Source: an uncultured Chitinophaga sp. (GTDB lineage: Bacteria; Bacteroidota; Bacteroidia; Chitinophagales; Chitinophagaceae). From it: DNA of 64,000 nucleotides. Position numbers and translations under genes: made by a program. Below the pieces are notes generated by a model, which did not search any database, had not been told where the DNA came from, and saw only the letters and a list, made by a program, of their open reading frames with translations. The first letter of the stretch is position 1; every line of letters begins with the position of its first letter. Positions 52,703 through 62,961 of the stretch are shown in pieces. The stretch is from contig NZ_CABHOU010000042.1 in the NCBI RefSeq assembly GCF_902168175.1, positions 62,001 through 126,000 on the forward strand, in the 5' to 3' direction.

Positions 52703-54280
52703 TTAAAACTTAAAGCCTACCGACATCAGGATATTACCACCGCTCAGGTCTCCTTTAGCTGCCGTAACCGGCATGCCCAGGTCGTCCTGCAGTTTGAAAG
52801 GGTAGTAGGTGTCTTTGGCCAGGGTGTGTACATAAGTAAGGTCGATAAAGAAACCTTTGTTTCTGTAACCCAAGCCACCACTGAATTTCATGTTAGAGCC
52901 ATCCATATCCGCATCCTCATAAGGACTGCCGGAGTAAGCATAGCCCAGTCTTGCCGCAAAAGTATTAAACTTCATTTCACCACCCAGGCGGAGGTTAAAT
53001 GCACCTTTATACATCTCGCTCATTGAATTGTTAAGCGCTTCTGCATAATCGCGGTCGGCCCCTGAACCCTTATTGAACTTGTAACGTTGCGCGGAGTAGT
53101 TTACATACTCCAGATCGGCCGTAATAAAGCCCAACTGTTTTTTTACATCCGCTGAATTAGCGCCGATGATATAGGATGCACTTACGAGGCCCTTCCAGGG
53201 TGTACGTAAGCTGTACTCATATTCAACAGGATAACCATCGGTAATGTCCAGTGTGGATTGTATCCTGTCTGGTCCCTGCCCGTCCGGATCATAATCATCC
53301 ATATGATGGCGAATTTCGGCAGTGGAAACGTCTTTAAGGCTATACCATGTAGGCGTGTGGAAAGCAGCGCCCAGTCTTAATGCGCCATTGGGCGTATAGG
53401 TAAGGCCCAGTTTGGCGTTAAACCCAACCGCATCTGTCTTCAACCGCTCATCCAGCGTCCAGAAGCGGAACCCGGGATCGTCGTCAGGAGTACCTTCGGA
53501 GTTATCGCTTTCTTCGTAAAACCGGTTACGTTCGTAGTGAATGCTCGGGATGTTCAAACTCAAGCCCCAATATAACTTGTCCGCGAAGTTGGCGCCGAAA
53601 CCTATCGCAAATTCATCGATGCCGCCTTTTTCTTCTATACGGTCCAGTTGCCGTAAGCCAAACTCAGGGAAAACATTGCTGCGGAAGCCGGTGATGCCTC
53701 CGGAGGCATTGGCGATAGTGTCAATCAGGTAGGTTTCGTACGCCAGGCTGGCGCCAAGCGGGAAGTTATTCCTAACACCTTCAACGCTGGTAACGTTGTT
53801 GTTGATCAGGTCTTCCAGGTATTTTTCAGAAAGAGAGTGCTGATTGTTGTCGCCATCAATTAACCGTTTATTGTTAAAGTCGGCCACCCTGTTAAAACCA
53901 AGCGATAACGTTACATTACGCCACATGGAATTCTGGTTATTTACGGGCATGCCGAATATCAGGCCTGCATTCGGAAGTGTGATGCCCGATTTAGAGTCGT
54001 TTGAATTAATACCACGGTAATTGTAGTCATTGCTGCGGAAGTAAAACCCGGGCGTGATCACAAACTCATTGGTTTTGAAAAATCCAAGACCCGCAGGGTT
54101 TACGTGAGCTGCGGAATAGTCACCGCCAAGGGAGCCTGCAGCTCCGCCGATGGCCTGGGTGCGCGCAGTTCCACCAGGAGTGGTGCGGCTGTAGCGTAAC
54201 GCATCTGCTTCGTCCTGCGCCATTAGCTGGCCACCGGATACACAAAGGGCTACTAAAAGACCTGTGATTCTTTTATTCAT
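52703..54280 (-). CDS. FadL/OmpP1-type outer-membrane transport protein
   Basis: The 525-residue protein has a signal peptide (cleavage near LMAQ), then the FadL-family N-terminal hatch (GGTARTQAIGGAAGSLGGDY, with AHVNPAGLGFFKTNEF). The rest is alternating aromatic and glycine strands of a beta barrel, ending in LMSVGFKF with terminal Phe as expected for outer-membrane insertion. FadL homologues carry long-chain fatty acids or other hydrophobic compounds; the substrate here is not evident. A terminator separates it from the lipoprotein gene upstream. Confidence 0.9.
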   Translation of the reverse strand: MNKRITGLLVALCVSGGQLMAQDEADALRYSRTTPGGTARTQAIGGAAGSLGGDYSAAHVNPAGLGFFKTNEFVITPGFYFRSNDYNYRGINSNDSKSGITLPNAGLIFGMPVNNQNSMWRNVTLSLGFNRVADFNNKRLIDGDNNQHSLSEKYLEDLINNNVTSVEGVRNNFPLGASLAYETYLIDTIANASGGITGFRSNVFPEFGLRQLDRIEEKGGIDEFAIGFGANFADKLYWGLSLNIPSIHYERNRFYEESDNSEGTPDDDPGFRFWTLDERLKTDAVGFNAKLGLTYTPNGALRLGAAFHTPTWYSLKDVSTAEIRHHMDDYDPDGQGPDRIQSTLDITDGYPVEYEYSLRTPWKGLVSASYIIGANSADVKKQLGFITADLEYVNYSAQRYKFNKGSGADRDYAEALNNSMSEMYKGAFNLRLGGEMKFNTFAARLGYAYSGSPYEDADMDGSNMKFSGGLGYRNKGFFIDLTYVHTLAKDTYYPFKLQDDLGMPVTAAKGDLSGGNILMSVGFKF

Positions 54281-54324
54281 CTTCTATACAATATTTAAAA
54301 TGGAGGGTAACGGGCTGGAATAAA

Positions 54325-54355
54325 ATACCCCGGGTTTTTTAACGGCCCGGGGTAT
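54325..54355 (-). terminator. Terminator of the Gly/Tyr-rich lipoprotein gene
   Basis: ATACCCCGGG at 54325-54334 pairs exactly with CCCGGGGTAT at 54346-54355 over an 11-base loop, and the leftward transcript continues into a U-rich stretch (UUUUAUUCC). It lies between two leftward genes and would stop the upstream one. Confidence 0.85.
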
Positions 54356-54368
54356 TTGAATATTGTGC

Positions 54369-55397
54369 TTAACCTCTGCGTCCAGACCTTACAGGAGCGC
54401 TGCTACCTGAGGATGAACCGCTGCTGCTTGGAGGAGATACAGACGGTGTGCTGCTAGACCTGCTTGGAGGTGTGTATGAAGGTTGATTGCTCTGAGAGCT
54501 GCTTCTGTCGTATGACCTTACTGGTGCATCATTCGACCTGGTTGGCCTTGAAGGGCTGGTAACCGGGCGTTCTGAAGAAGACCTGTCGAAAGTCCTGCGT
54601 GGCGCGCCACTTGCAGGTGTATAGCTACCACTGCCGCTGGTCCTGTCGTAAGTTCTCACAGGAGCATTGCCCCTTGGTGTTACGCTTCCGCTATTGGTAC
54701 GGCCACTGTTGTTACCGTAAATCACAGAAGAACTGGAACCCCTTGGTCCCCATGAGTTAGCAGGGCGTGGTTTATAGTTGCCGCCGCCGTGGTAACCACC
54801 ACCAGGGTAGTAACCGCCGCCGGGGTAGTAACCACCCCATCCGCCACCGTATCCACCCCAATAGCTATATGCGGGCATGCCGTACCAGCCACCGTAAGGG
54901 TTGCCAAAGCCATAACCCATGCCGAAGGAGCTATATGGATAGTATGATCCCCAGCCCATGCCGAAGCCCATTCCCATTCCCATACCCATGCCGAAAGAAG
55001 ACCTCCAGGGGCTTCCCCATGAATAGGGGCTGTACATAGAGCTATACATGGCTGGTGCGCCATAATAAAAATCGTCGTAGTAGTAATTATCCCAGTAGCT
55101 ACCGGAATAAGGCCTGTTAAAGCGGTCGAGACGGCGGGCGTAGTCATATTTTTCCTCATCCCCGTCCTCGTAAGTTACATACGTGTCGGTAGTGCGGCCA
55201 TTATCGTCGTAGGTAACATACCTTTCTGAGTCCTGGTCAACTTCCTGCCTGGCTTGCTGCCGTTGCGTATTAGCGGCATAAACAGGCTTGGATGGAGAAT
55301 AATACACATCATCCGGCGTCTGAGCTGTTTTGTACGCGGAAGAGCAACTGCTTAAAACCAGCATCGCAACAACCGCACTGTATATCATAGGTTTCAT
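54369..55397 (-). CDS. Low-complexity Gly/Tyr/Met-rich lipoprotein
   Basis: The 342-residue protein has a lipobox (MLVLSSCSSAY), so it is lipidated at Cys18. Residues 45-85 are acidic, with repeats of YVTYDDNG/YVTYEDGD. Residues 105-210 are nearly all Gly, Tyr, Met, Trp and Pro, with GMGMGMGFGMGWG and GGYYPGGGYY runs. The last third is Ser/Pro/Arg-rich with a repeated APVRTYDR/APVRSYDRSS motif. Such sequences are intrinsically disordered. It is probably a surface or periplasmic protein, function unknown. Confidence 0.75.
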   Translation of the reverse strand: MKPMIYSAVVAMLVLSSCSSAYKTAQTPDDVYYSPSKPVYAANTQRQQARQEVDQDSERYVTYDDNGRTTDTYVTYEDGDEEKYDYARRLDRFNRPYSGSYWDNYYYDDFYYGAPAMYSSMYSPYSWGSPWRSSFGMGMGMGMGFGMGWGSYYPYSSFGMGYGFGNPYGGWYGMPAYSYWGGYGGGWGGYYPGGGYYPGGGYHGGGNYKPRPANSWGPRGSSSSVIYGNNSGRTNSGSVTPRGNAPVRTYDRTSGSGSYTPASGAPRRTFDRSSSERPVTSPSRPTRSNDAPVRSYDRSSSQSNQPSYTPPSRSSSTPSVSPPSSSGSSSGSSAPVRSGRRG

Positions 55398-55544
55398 CTT
55401 GCGTGTATTTTAATTTATACCAAATTTAATCCTTTTTAACCGAAAATTATCGTTGAAACATGCAATTTTATCGGCCAGACATGCTAACGCGCCATCCTGA
55501 TTTATTATCTTCGCACACCAATTGAGCATTTGCCGATTTCGTAC

Positions 55545-55552
55545 TATGTTTG
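55545..55552 (+). promoter_or_regulatory. -7 promoter element upstream of proS
   Basis: TATGTTTG matches TAnnTTTG exactly, 173 bases before the proS start at 55726. The 328-base gap from 55398 holds only this and AT-rich leader sequence; a long untranslated leader would result, and I see no riboswitch or T-box that I can name. Confidence 0.45.
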
Positions 55553-55725
55553 CGCTTGTTTCATATTAAAAAGGAACAAAAAGTAAGCCAATAACCAATA
55601 CAGGTAACCTGCCTGCCTTAGTTAAGCTAAAAAAAAGGATGAATGGTGTAGTGAATAGTCAATAGTTTGTTATTCACTGACTTATGCTTTTAAAAACATG
55701 ATTTAAGGTTAAAAGAAAAAATTAT

Positions 55726-57204
55726 ATGAGTAAAGAGATCACAGCCCGCTCACAGGATTATTCGCAATGGTATAACGATCTTGTATTAAAAGGACAACTG
55801 GCAGACTACTCTGCCGTGAGGGGTTGTATGGTTATTAAACCCTATGGTTTCGCCTTGTGGGAGAATATGAGAGATGTGCTGGACCGTATGTTCAAAGATA
55901 CCGGCCACCAAAACGCCTATTTCCCCCTGTTTGTTCCCAAAAGCCTTTTTGAGGCCGAGGAGCAAAACGCCGAAGGTTTTGCCAAAGAGTGCGCAGTAGT
56001 TACTCACTATCGTTTGAAAAGCAACCCTGATAAAAAGGGCGCCCTGATGGTAGACCCCGAAGCCAAACTGGAAGAAGAACTGATCGTTCGTCCTACCAGC
56101 GAGGCCATTATCTGGAATACATATAAAGGCTGGATCCAGTCTTACCGCGATCTGCCGATCCTGATTAACCAGTGGGCCAACGTAGTGCGTTGGGAAATGC
56201 GTACGCGCCTGTTCCTCCGCACCGCCGAATTCCTCTGGCAGGAAGGTCATACCGCCCACGCCACCGCTGCGGAAGCAATTGCGGAAACGAAGCAGATGCT
56301 GGACGTTTATGCCGATTTCGTGGAAAACTACATGGCCCTGCCAGTGGTAAAAGGCGTTAAATCACCCGCCGAACGTTTTGCCGGAGCTGTTGATACTTAC
56401 TGTATTGAGGCATTAATGCAGGACGGTAAGGCTTTGCAGGCAGGCACCTCACACTTTCTTGGCCAGAATTTTGCTAAAGCATTCGACGTTAAATTCTCCA
56501 ACAAGGAAAATAAGCTGGATTATGTTTGGGCTACCTCCTGGGGCGTATCAACCCGTCTCATAGGAGCGCTCGTAATGGCTCATAGCGACGACGACGGCCT
56601 CATTTTGCCTCCGAAAATCGCGCCGCTGCAGGTGGTAATCGTGCCTATTTACAAGGGAGCCGATCAAAAAGCGTTGCTCGACGAAAAGATCGCTGTAATT
56701 GTAGGTGAGCTGAAAAAAGCTGGCATCCGCGTTAAGTACGACGATAATGACAATAACCGTCCCGGATGGAAATTCGCCGAATATGAGATGAAAGGAGTAC
56801 CGGTGCGCGTTGCTCTTGGTGCAAGAGACCTGGAAAACAACGTAGCAGAAGTGGCCCGCCGCGATACGAAGGAGAAAGCAAGCCTTTCCCTCGACGGACT
56901 GGCTGGTGCAATTGTAAATATGCTCGATGATATTCAGCAAAGCATGTTTAACAAAGCCAAAACTTTCCGCGACGAAAACATCACCGAAGCCAATAGCTTC
57001 GAGGAGTTTGAAAGGCTGCTGGACGAAAAGGCCGGTTTTATTTCCGCACACTGGGACGGTACCGCCGAAACCGAAGCTGCCATCAAAGAGCGTACTAAAG
57101 CGACCATCCGCTGTATTCCTTTAGATAATCCACAGGAAGAGGGCGTTTGTATTCTTACAGGCAAACCTTCCAGGGAAAGAGTGCTTTTCGCAAGGGCATA
57201 CTAA
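55726..57204 (+). CDS. proS: Prolyl-tRNA synthetase
   Basis: The enzyme charges tRNA-Pro with proline. The 492-residue protein is of the shorter, eukaryote/archaea-like type (no inserted editing domain). Visible class II motifs are [20 protein letters not shown], motif 2 [16 protein letters not shown], and the anticodon-binding domain. The C-terminus ends [11 protein letters not shown]. It is 104 bases before the sensor kinase gene and is monocistronic as far as can be seen. Confidence 0.96.
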   Translation: MSKEITARSQDYSQWYNDLVLKGQLADYSAVRGCMVIKPYGFALWENMRDVLDRMFKDTGHQNAYFPLFVPKSLFEAEEQNAEGFAKECAVVTHYRLKSNPDKKGALMVDPEAKLEEELIVRPTSEAIIWNTYKGWIQSYRDLPILINQWANVVRWEMRTRLFLRTAEFLWQEGHTAHATAAEAIAETKQMLDVYADFVENYMALPVVKGVKSPAERFAGAVDTYCIEALMQDGKALQAGTSHFLGQNFAKAFDVKFSNKENKLDYVWATSWGVSTRLIGALVMAHSDDDGLILPPKIAPLQVVIVPIYKGADQKALLDEKIAVIVGELKKAGIRVKYDDNDNNRPGWKFAEYEMKGVPVRVALGARDLENNVAEVARRDTKEKASLSLDGLAGAIVNMLDDIQQSMFNKAKTFRDENITEANSFEEFERLLDEKAGFISAHWDGTAETEAAIKERTKATIRCIPLDNPQEEGVCILTGKPSRERVLFARAY

Positions 57205-57308
57205 TATGCACTGCTAAAAACCTTATTGACCGATACACCTCGTTGGAGAATAGTTAAAAAGATATAAGTAGCTAACTTAATATCAGTTTAAAGAATTAAA
57301 TTTAGCTG

Positions 57309-60242
57309 ATGCCATCTATTAGTTATATCGCGAGGTGGATGCCTGTGTACCTGCTACTGGCACTATCCTCGCATGCACAGGGCCTGTTTATCCGTAATTA
57401 CAATGTAAAAGACGGACTGGCAAATGCAACCGTATATGCGGCCGTTCAGGACAGGGACGGCTTCATCTGGTTTGCTACACCCACAGGAGTCAGTAAGTTC
57501 GATGGCAAACGCTTCCGGAACTATACTAAAAGAGACGGGCTTACCGATAACGACGTTATTAAACTGGCGGCCGATTCGCGTAACCGTGTCTGGTTTTTCA
57601 ATTATAATGGTAAACTGTCGTTTTTCGGCAACCACTTCGTTCACAACCGCGAAAACGATTCGTCGCTTCGTTTCGACTCTGGCGGATTGTACGAACTGGA
57701 AAATGTGTTCGAAGACCGGGCACGCGGGCTCTCGTTCCTGAACTCGGTGGGCCGCGTGGTTTTCTACAATGGTCGCAGCACTTTGTCTGATAAATGGAAA
57801 GGCGGTCCGGCCGATAAGTTCTTTTTCCTTAGAAACGACAGCATTTACCGTCCTTTGCAGCCTTTCTTCCGCCTCAGCTCTTTGTCGGAACTGGATAAGC
57901 GCACAGAAAAGGTATACACCACCATGCCTTACCCCTTGCAGGACATAGGTTTTATAGAAAGGATCCGGCGGAATGCGGTGCTAACACATAAAAACGTAGC
58001 ATATTCCTATACTTATAAGGATGTAGTGCCTTTCTTCAATGGCCGCGATTTTGGTATTCAGGAGGAAATAAGCAGCATTTGCCTGGACAGGGACAATTTA
58101 TGGATAGGCACGCCAAGAGCGCTTTACTTCATTAAAGATTACTTCAGAGGCGCAAAGAAAGCCAGTAAACTACTCAATAACCACTTCATTACCTCTATCC
58201 TAAACGACCGCGATGGGAATGTTTGGATAACTACCTATGGCGATGGAGTATATTATATTCCCTACAAAAACTTCTATTTCAGCTACCTGGATAACACCAA
58301 CGGACTCATGTCGCATTCGGTGTTCAGTGTCCGGAAAGATAAGGTGGACGGAAGCCTGTATGTGGGCCAAAACGGCGGTATGCTCAGCCGGATCGATACT
58401 TTTGGCAGGGCAAGGCAGTTTAACCTGGATTCTACCGGCGGCCGTAACAGTGTTCTATCCATTTCCCCTTTTAAGAAGGATATCATGGTGGGCACTGATA
58501 ATAACATTTTCCTGATAGATCGTATTACGCAAAGGGTAAAGCTGTTACAGTCTATTCACATGGTGAAAGACATTAAGGTAACGCCCTCCGGGCGGATAAG
58601 AGTGGCGGCCGATAAAAAACTGATCACGATAGAAGATGGCAGTTCTAAAACCATAGCACTGGGCGAAATGGCCATGGCAGTGGTTTGCCTGGGCGATTCG
58701 GCGTTCTATATCGGCACTAATAACGGGTTATATTACGGCACTGATAAAAAGACGCCCGAGCTGGCTAATACTACAGACGTCCGGTTAAAACAGAGCATTA
58801 AGGACCTGGAAATGATAGACGGCTACCTTTGGGTGGGTACCAGCGACCAGGGGATTTACCTCGTGAAAAATAACCAGGTACTCAAACAGTTCACTTCACA
58901 GGAAAACCTGGCCAGCGATATTTGTCAACAGCTTTATTATGATGGCAACGGCCGCTTATATGTGGCCACCAACCGCGGCGTTTCTGTGATCGATACCAAA
59001 GCGCAGGCACTCGTTCGCAACATTACCTCTACAGATGGTCTGATGTCGGACGATATCAGGGATATACATGCCGATGGCGATACTCTGTTAATAGCAACCT
59101 CTAACGGGCTTTGTTATTTCAATGCGGACAATATCCCCATGGATACCATTCCACCAACCATTTACCTGAACGCGATCCGGTATGGCGACAGTGCGTATCT
59201 GCCTAAAGCTAACTTTACCCATTTATATGAAAGTAAAGGATCGTTTGAAGTAGAGTTCGGAGCAATTGCTTACGATTTGCCCGACCTGGTGGATTATCAG
59301 TATAATTTATCGGGAGATACGCTCAGTTGGGTAACCACTAAGTCAAACATTATTCCCTTCCCTGACCTGCAACCCGGTAATTATCAACTATATATCCGTG
59401 CAAGAAAGTTCCGGAGCGACTGGGGGCCTGCGGTTACTTTAAATATTAATATACTGCCACGCTGGTACCAGGAATGGTGGGCGAGAGGCATACTGGTGCT
59501 ACTCGGAGTGTTGGGAATTTTAGTTATATTGCGCTTCATTGTGAGGCGGATCAAAGCTGCTGAGAAACGAAAAACTGAGTATAACCGGCGGATTGCCGAA
59601 CTGGAGGCGAAAGCCCTGACCAACCAAATGAATCCGCATTTTATCTTCAACTCGTTGAATTCTGTTCAGCACCTCATCCTGGAGAGAGAAGAAAAACAAG
59701 CGCTCAATTTCCTGGCAGATTTTGCCACACTGATGCGCCAGATGTTAAACAATTCACGCAAATCGTTTATTTCGCTGGAAGATGAAATCGCTTTTTTAAC
59801 AAGGTATCTGGAATTGGAGAAAATCAGGTTTGCCAGTTCATTTGTATATCAGTTTGAAATAGAAGAAGAGCTAAAGGAGTATACCGTATATATACCGCCA
59901 ATGCTAATTCAACCAATACTCGAAAACGCCATTAAACATGGCCTTGCGCCTAAAAACGGTAGCGGACGGTTAATCGTAAAAATGCAGCTGCAAAACGACC
60001 TGCTATATTGCGCCGTAGATGATGACGGAATAGGATGGGAGCAATCTAATGCGTTAAAAAGCAATAAGTTAGTAAAGCACGAATCAACAGCCATAAGTGT
60101 TATCAAAGAAAGATTGCAGATTATTAAATCTTTTAATGGAAGCATTGGAAAATTAGAAATTATTGATAAATTTAAGTCGGGATCAGGCTCCAAGGAAGGT
60201 ACCCTGGTAGTGGTCCGGATTCCCATTGTAAAGATGTTATGA
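57309..60242 (+). CDS. Propeller-type sensor histidine kinase (Reg_prop, Y_Y_Y, LytS-like)
   Basis: The 977-residue protein starts with a signal peptide. The large periplasmic part is a two-component-regulator beta propeller: repeats like NVKDGLANATVYAAVQDRDG, GFIWFATPTGVSKFDG and NVWITTYGDGVYYIP. It ends in a Y_Y_Y domain before the membrane segment at about 726-745 (ILVLLGVLGILVILRFIV). The cytoplasmic core is a LytS-type His kinase with NPHFIFNSLNSVQHLILERE, His near 776, and DDGIGWEQSN as the ATP-binding G-box. It does not carry its own regulator domain; the response regulator is encoded next, overlapping by 4 bases. Confidence 0.93.
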   Translation: MPSISYIARWMPVYLLLALSSHAQGLFIRNYNVKDGLANATVYAAVQDRDGFIWFATPTGVSKFDGKRFRNYTKRDGLTDNDVIKLAADSRNRVWFFNYNGKLSFFGNHFVHNRENDSSLRFDSGGLYELENVFEDRARGLSFLNSVGRVVFYNGRSTLSDKWKGGPADKFFFLRNDSIYRPLQPFFRLSSLSELDKRTEKVYTTMPYPLQDIGFIERIRRNAVLTHKNVAYSYTYKDVVPFFNGRDFGIQEEISSICLDRDNLWIGTPRALYFIKDYFRGAKKASKLLNNHFITSILNDRDGNVWITTYGDGVYYIPYKNFYFSYLDNTNGLMSHSVFSVRKDKVDGSLYVGQNGGMLSRIDTFGRARQFNLDSTGGRNSVLSISPFKKDIMVGTDNNIFLIDRITQRVKLLQSIHMVKDIKVTPSGRIRVAADKKLITIEDGSSKTIALGEMAMAVVCLGDSAFYIGTNNGLYYGTDKKTPELANTTDVRLKQSIKDLEMIDGYLWVGTSDQGIYLVKNNQVLKQFTSQENLASDICQQLYYDGNGRLYVATNRGVSVIDTKAQALVRNITSTDGLMSDDIRDIHADGDTLLIATSNGLCYFNADNIPMDTIPPTIYLNAIRYGDSAYLPKANFTHLYESKGSFEVEFGAIAYDLPDLVDYQYNLSGDTLSWVTTKSNIIPFPDLQPGNYQLYIRARKFRSDWGPAVTLNINILPRWYQEWWARGILVLLGVLGILVILRFIVRRIKAAEKRKTEYNRRIAELEAKALTNQMNPHFIFNSLNSVQHLILEREEKQALNFLADFATLMRQMLNNSRKSFISLEDEIAFLTRYLELEKIRFASSFVYQFEIEEELKEYTVYIPPMLIQPILENAIKHGLAPKNGSGRLIVKMQLQNDLLYCAVDDDGIGWEQSNALKSNKLVKHESTAISVIKERLQIIKSFNGSIGKLEIIDKFKSGSGSKEGTLVVVRIPIVKML

Positions 60243-61000
60243 GTATTATAAAAGCTGCCATTGTCGACGATGAGGTCCGCAACATACATATCCTCCGGAA
60301 CATTCTGGAGAATTACTGCAAGGACGTAAAGGTTATCGGCGAAGCGCAAAATATACATGATGCAGCAGAAATGATCAAGGAAAATCCTATCGATGTGCTG
60401 TTCCTTGATATCGAGATGCCTCCTCATAATGGTTTTCAACTGCTGGAAATGTTTCCGGTACTTAACTTCGAAGTAATTTTCATCACCGCATTCCAGGAAT
60501 ATGCCCTGCAGGCGATTAAGTTTGCCGCGCTCGACTATTTACTGAAACCTATCAAGGTGAGCGAGGTAGAAGATGCTTTGGAGAAAGTGAAGAAAAGCAA
60601 AAAAGGACGGTTGAACGAACTGGCGTCTATCCTTAAAGATTACGTAAAGAATAATGATAACGCTTTCTCGAAGATCGTAATACCCGTAAACGACGGCTAT
60701 AACGTTATCGACCTGAAGGATATCATCTATTGCGAAGCATTTGACAGTTACACTAAAATACAGCTGATCAACAACGCTTCGCACCTCATCTCCAAATCAC
60801 TGAAAGAGTATGAGGAAATGTTGTCCGATAAAGGCTTTTACCGTGTACATAAATCCTTCCTGATCAATATTCACCATATCGTGAAAATTATCAAAGGCCT
60901 GGGTACCGCGGTTATTATGAGCGATCAGAAAAACATCCCTATTTCTTCCCGTAAGAAAGATGAATTCTTTACCCAGTTGAAAGGTGTAATTAATTTGTAA
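60239..61000 (+). CDS. LytTR family response regulator
   Basis: The 253-residue protein has a receiver domain (VDVLFLDIEMPPHNGFQLLE, with phospho-acceptor Asp near 56) and a C-terminal LytTR DNA-binding domain (IIYCEAFDSYTKIQL, and FYRVHKSFLINIHHI). It starts inside the last codons of the kinase gene (ATGA overlap), so kinase and regulator are made together. Target genes are not evident; none of the neighbours is an obvious one. Confidence 0.95.
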   Translation: MSIIKAAIVDDEVRNIHILRNILENYCKDVKVIGEAQNIHDAAEMIKENPIDVLFLDIEMPPHNGFQLLEMFPVLNFEVIFITAFQEYALQAIKFAALDYLLKPIKVSEVEDALEKVKKSKKGRLNELASILKDYVKNNDNAFSKIVIPVNDGYNVIDLKDIIYCEAFDSYTKIQLINNASHLISKSLKEYEEMLSDKGFYRVHKSFLINIHHIVKIIKGLGTAVIMSDQKNIPISSRKKDEFFTQLKGVINL

Positions 61001-61019
61001 ATAGAATAAAATATTAGGA

Positions 61020-61046
61020 AGCCCTGGCAATACGCCAGGGCTTTTT
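61020..61046 (+). terminator. Terminator of the kinase-regulator operon
   Basis: AGCCCTGGC at 61020-61028 pairs with GCCAGGGCT at 61034-61042 over a 5-base loop, followed by TTTTG. Confidence 0.85.
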
Positions 61047-61080
61047 GTTTTCCGTTAGTTAGTATTCATCAGCATCAATT

Positions 61081-61146
61081 AAAAGAGGGAATGCCGTACC
61101 ATGGCATTCCCTCTTTTAATAAGAGAACCCCGGCAAATACCGGGGT
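61081..61146. terminator. Two further hairpins at the end of the degP gene
   Basis: AAAAGAGGGAATGCC (61081-61095) pairs perfectly with 61103-61117, a 15-bp stem with A-run and T-run at the base, usable in both directions. A second hairpin, ACCCCGG (61127-61133) with CCGGGGT (61140-61146), lies nearer degP. Together they probably end the leftward degP transcript. Confidence 0.75.
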
Positions 61147-61181
61147 CCTCATCCTAACCTATAAACCTATATGAAAACTTA

Positions 61182-62723
61182 CTAAAACTCTTCTGACATC
61201 TTGATGTTGTAGTACACCAATCCACCGCCCATTTGAGGATAGAAGCCTACCAGTTGGGTATTGCTGTCTTTTTCAAGGGCACGTTTCAGGTCTGCTACGG
61301 TGTTTACTTTCGTGTCGCCTGCTTTCAGGATAACGAAGTAAGGCTTCATCGTCGTTTGCTTTTTGATAGCGCCTGTAGTGATGCCCATTACTTTTAATCC
61401 TCCAGGTATCCTCCATTCGTTAATTTCCCGCTCGGTCAACGGCTCAAGGTCAGCACCCAGACGGTCGATAATGCTCGTTTTTACAATATCTGTATTACCG
61501 TCGGCATTTCTGAGCGTTGTGTTAACCGTATAAGTTTTTTCAGCACGCAGGTAGCTGATGGTGATTTTGTCGCCTGGTTTGTAACGGGCTACCTGTTCTA
61601 CCATTTCAGAAACAGTAGGTGTAGCTACACCGTTAATGGCAGTGATAATGTCGCCACGTTTAATGCCTGCCTGGAAGGCTGCGCCGGATTCAGGTACCCG
61701 GCTTACGGCTACGCCGTTAAAGTCGCGGTCCAGACCCAGTTCCTGCCTTTCCTGTTCGTTACGTGTAGAAGGATCGAGGTACTGGATACCCAGGTAAGCC
61801 CGCTGCACATTACCATATTTCAACAGGTCGTTTACGATTTTCTTCACCAGGTTTACCGGGATGGCGTAGGAGTAACCTGCATACGCGCCGGTAGGCGAGG
61901 CGATGGCCGAGTTGATACCTACCAGTTCACCGGCAGTATTGATCAGCGCACCACCACTGTTACCCTGGTTCACCGCCGCATCCGTTTGGATAAACGATTC
62001 GATCGCTTTACGGTTGTTAGCGGTATTGATACCAATGCTGCGGGCTTTGGCGCTCACGATACCAGCGGTAACGGTAGCATCCAGGTTAAGCGGGTAACCA
62101 ATAGCCAGTACCCACTGACCTACGTTCACCTCGTCGGAGTTGCCGTACAGCAGGTAAGGTAATCCGGTGGCATCTATCTTAATCACTGCCAGGTCCGTAT
62201 TGGGATCGATGCCCACGATCTTGGCAGCGTAAGTTTTGTTATTGGCAAGGGTTACGCTCACTTCGTCGGCACCATCCACTACGTGATTGTTGGTTACAAT
62301 ATATCCATCGTCGGAAATCAATACGCCGGAACCTGAAGCCATTTGGCCGGGAATATAATACTGGCGTCCTCCGCGGTTGCCCAGGAATTCATCCCAGAAA
62401 TCATCTTCACCACCGAACATATCCTGCAGCGGGCTCTTTCGCCTCTCCAGGTTGTTACTTACTTTACGAGGGTTTATTTTTGTTTTGATGTGTACTACTC
62501 CAGGTGTAGCAATTTTGGCGGCCTGCTGGAAGTCCGTAGGCGCTGCGTTGGCAGTAGCGCCATTCGGCATGCTCGTATACTTCGCATAGTTCACAGGGAT
62601 ATTATCAGAACCGTTCTGGTACATTCCAGGCTTATCCTGCAAATACTTGTTGTAAACAAATATGCTGGCAAATGCCGTAGCTGAACTAAGTAAAATCGTT
62701 GCCGCAATTTGTCGAAATTTCAT
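61182..62723 (-). CDS. degP: Do-family (DegP/HtrA) periplasmic serine protease
   Basis: The 513-residue protein has an N-terminal hydrophobic segment (signal or membrane anchor, residues 6-22) and a trypsin-like protease domain. Its catalytic triad is His147 (NNHVVDG), Asp177 (NTDLAVIK) and Ser256 (GNSGGAL). Two PDZ domains follow, the first around YLGIQYLDPSTRNEQERQEL. The second reads less clearly (residues 410-510). It degrades or refolds damaged periplasmic and outer-membrane proteins. Normal length for the family. Monocistronic. Confidence 0.95.
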   Translation of the reverse strand: MKFRQIAATILLSSATAFASIFVYNKYLQDKPGMYQNGSDNIPVNYAKYTSMPNGATANAAPTDFQQAAKIATPGVVHIKTKINPRKVSNNLERRKSPLQDMFGGEDDFWDEFLGNRGGRQYYIPGQMASGSGVLISDDGYIVTNNHVVDGADEVSVTLANNKTYAAKIVGIDPNTDLAVIKIDATGLPYLLYGNSDEVNVGQWVLAIGYPLNLDATVTAGIVSAKARSIGINTANNRKAIESFIQTDAAVNQGNSGGALINTAGELVGINSAIASPTGAYAGYSYAIPVNLVKKIVNDLLKYGNVQRAYLGIQYLDPSTRNEQERQELGLDRDFNGVAVSRVPESGAAFQAGIKRGDIITAINGVATPTVSEMVEQVARYKPGDKITISYLRAEKTYTVNTTLRNADGNTDIVKTSIIDRLGADLEPLTEREINEWRIPGGLKVMGITTGAIKKQTTMKPYFVILKAGDTKVNTVADLKRALEKDSNTQLVGFYPQMGGGLVYYNIKMSEEF

Positions 62724-62804
62724 ATTCTTAAAGGGTTTAAAAATTGTGATCGAATTTTCGTTGTTGCTTTCGCGGTTGATAGATCAATTTGTATGCCTTG
62801 GATA

Positions 62805-62812
62805 CAAATTTA
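62805..62812 (-). promoter_or_regulatory. -7 promoter element of degP
   Basis: On the minus strand TAAATTTG matches TAnnTTTG exactly, 81 bases before the degP start at 62723. Confidence 0.5.
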
Positions 62813-62898
62813 GGGGTCGGGTTTAATCAAAAAAACAGTATACAAAACACTTTAACACATTTTTATATCAATAGTTAAAGCCACCTTAATAAAACGAA

Positions 62899-62931
62899 GC
62901 AGGCACTGACAAAATTTTGTACAGTGCCTGC
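62899..62931 (-). terminator. Hairpin after the LuxC-like gene
   Basis: GCAGGCACT at 62899-62907 pairs with AGTGCCTGC at 62923-62931, and the inner ACAAAATTTTGT is itself a palindrome, extending the stem. It lies 31 bases beyond the leftward gene's stop. No long U-run follows, so it may act as a processing or weak terminator structure. Confidence 0.6.
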
Positions 62932-62961
62932 CATTATAACAATAAAACTGAAATTTTGTTA

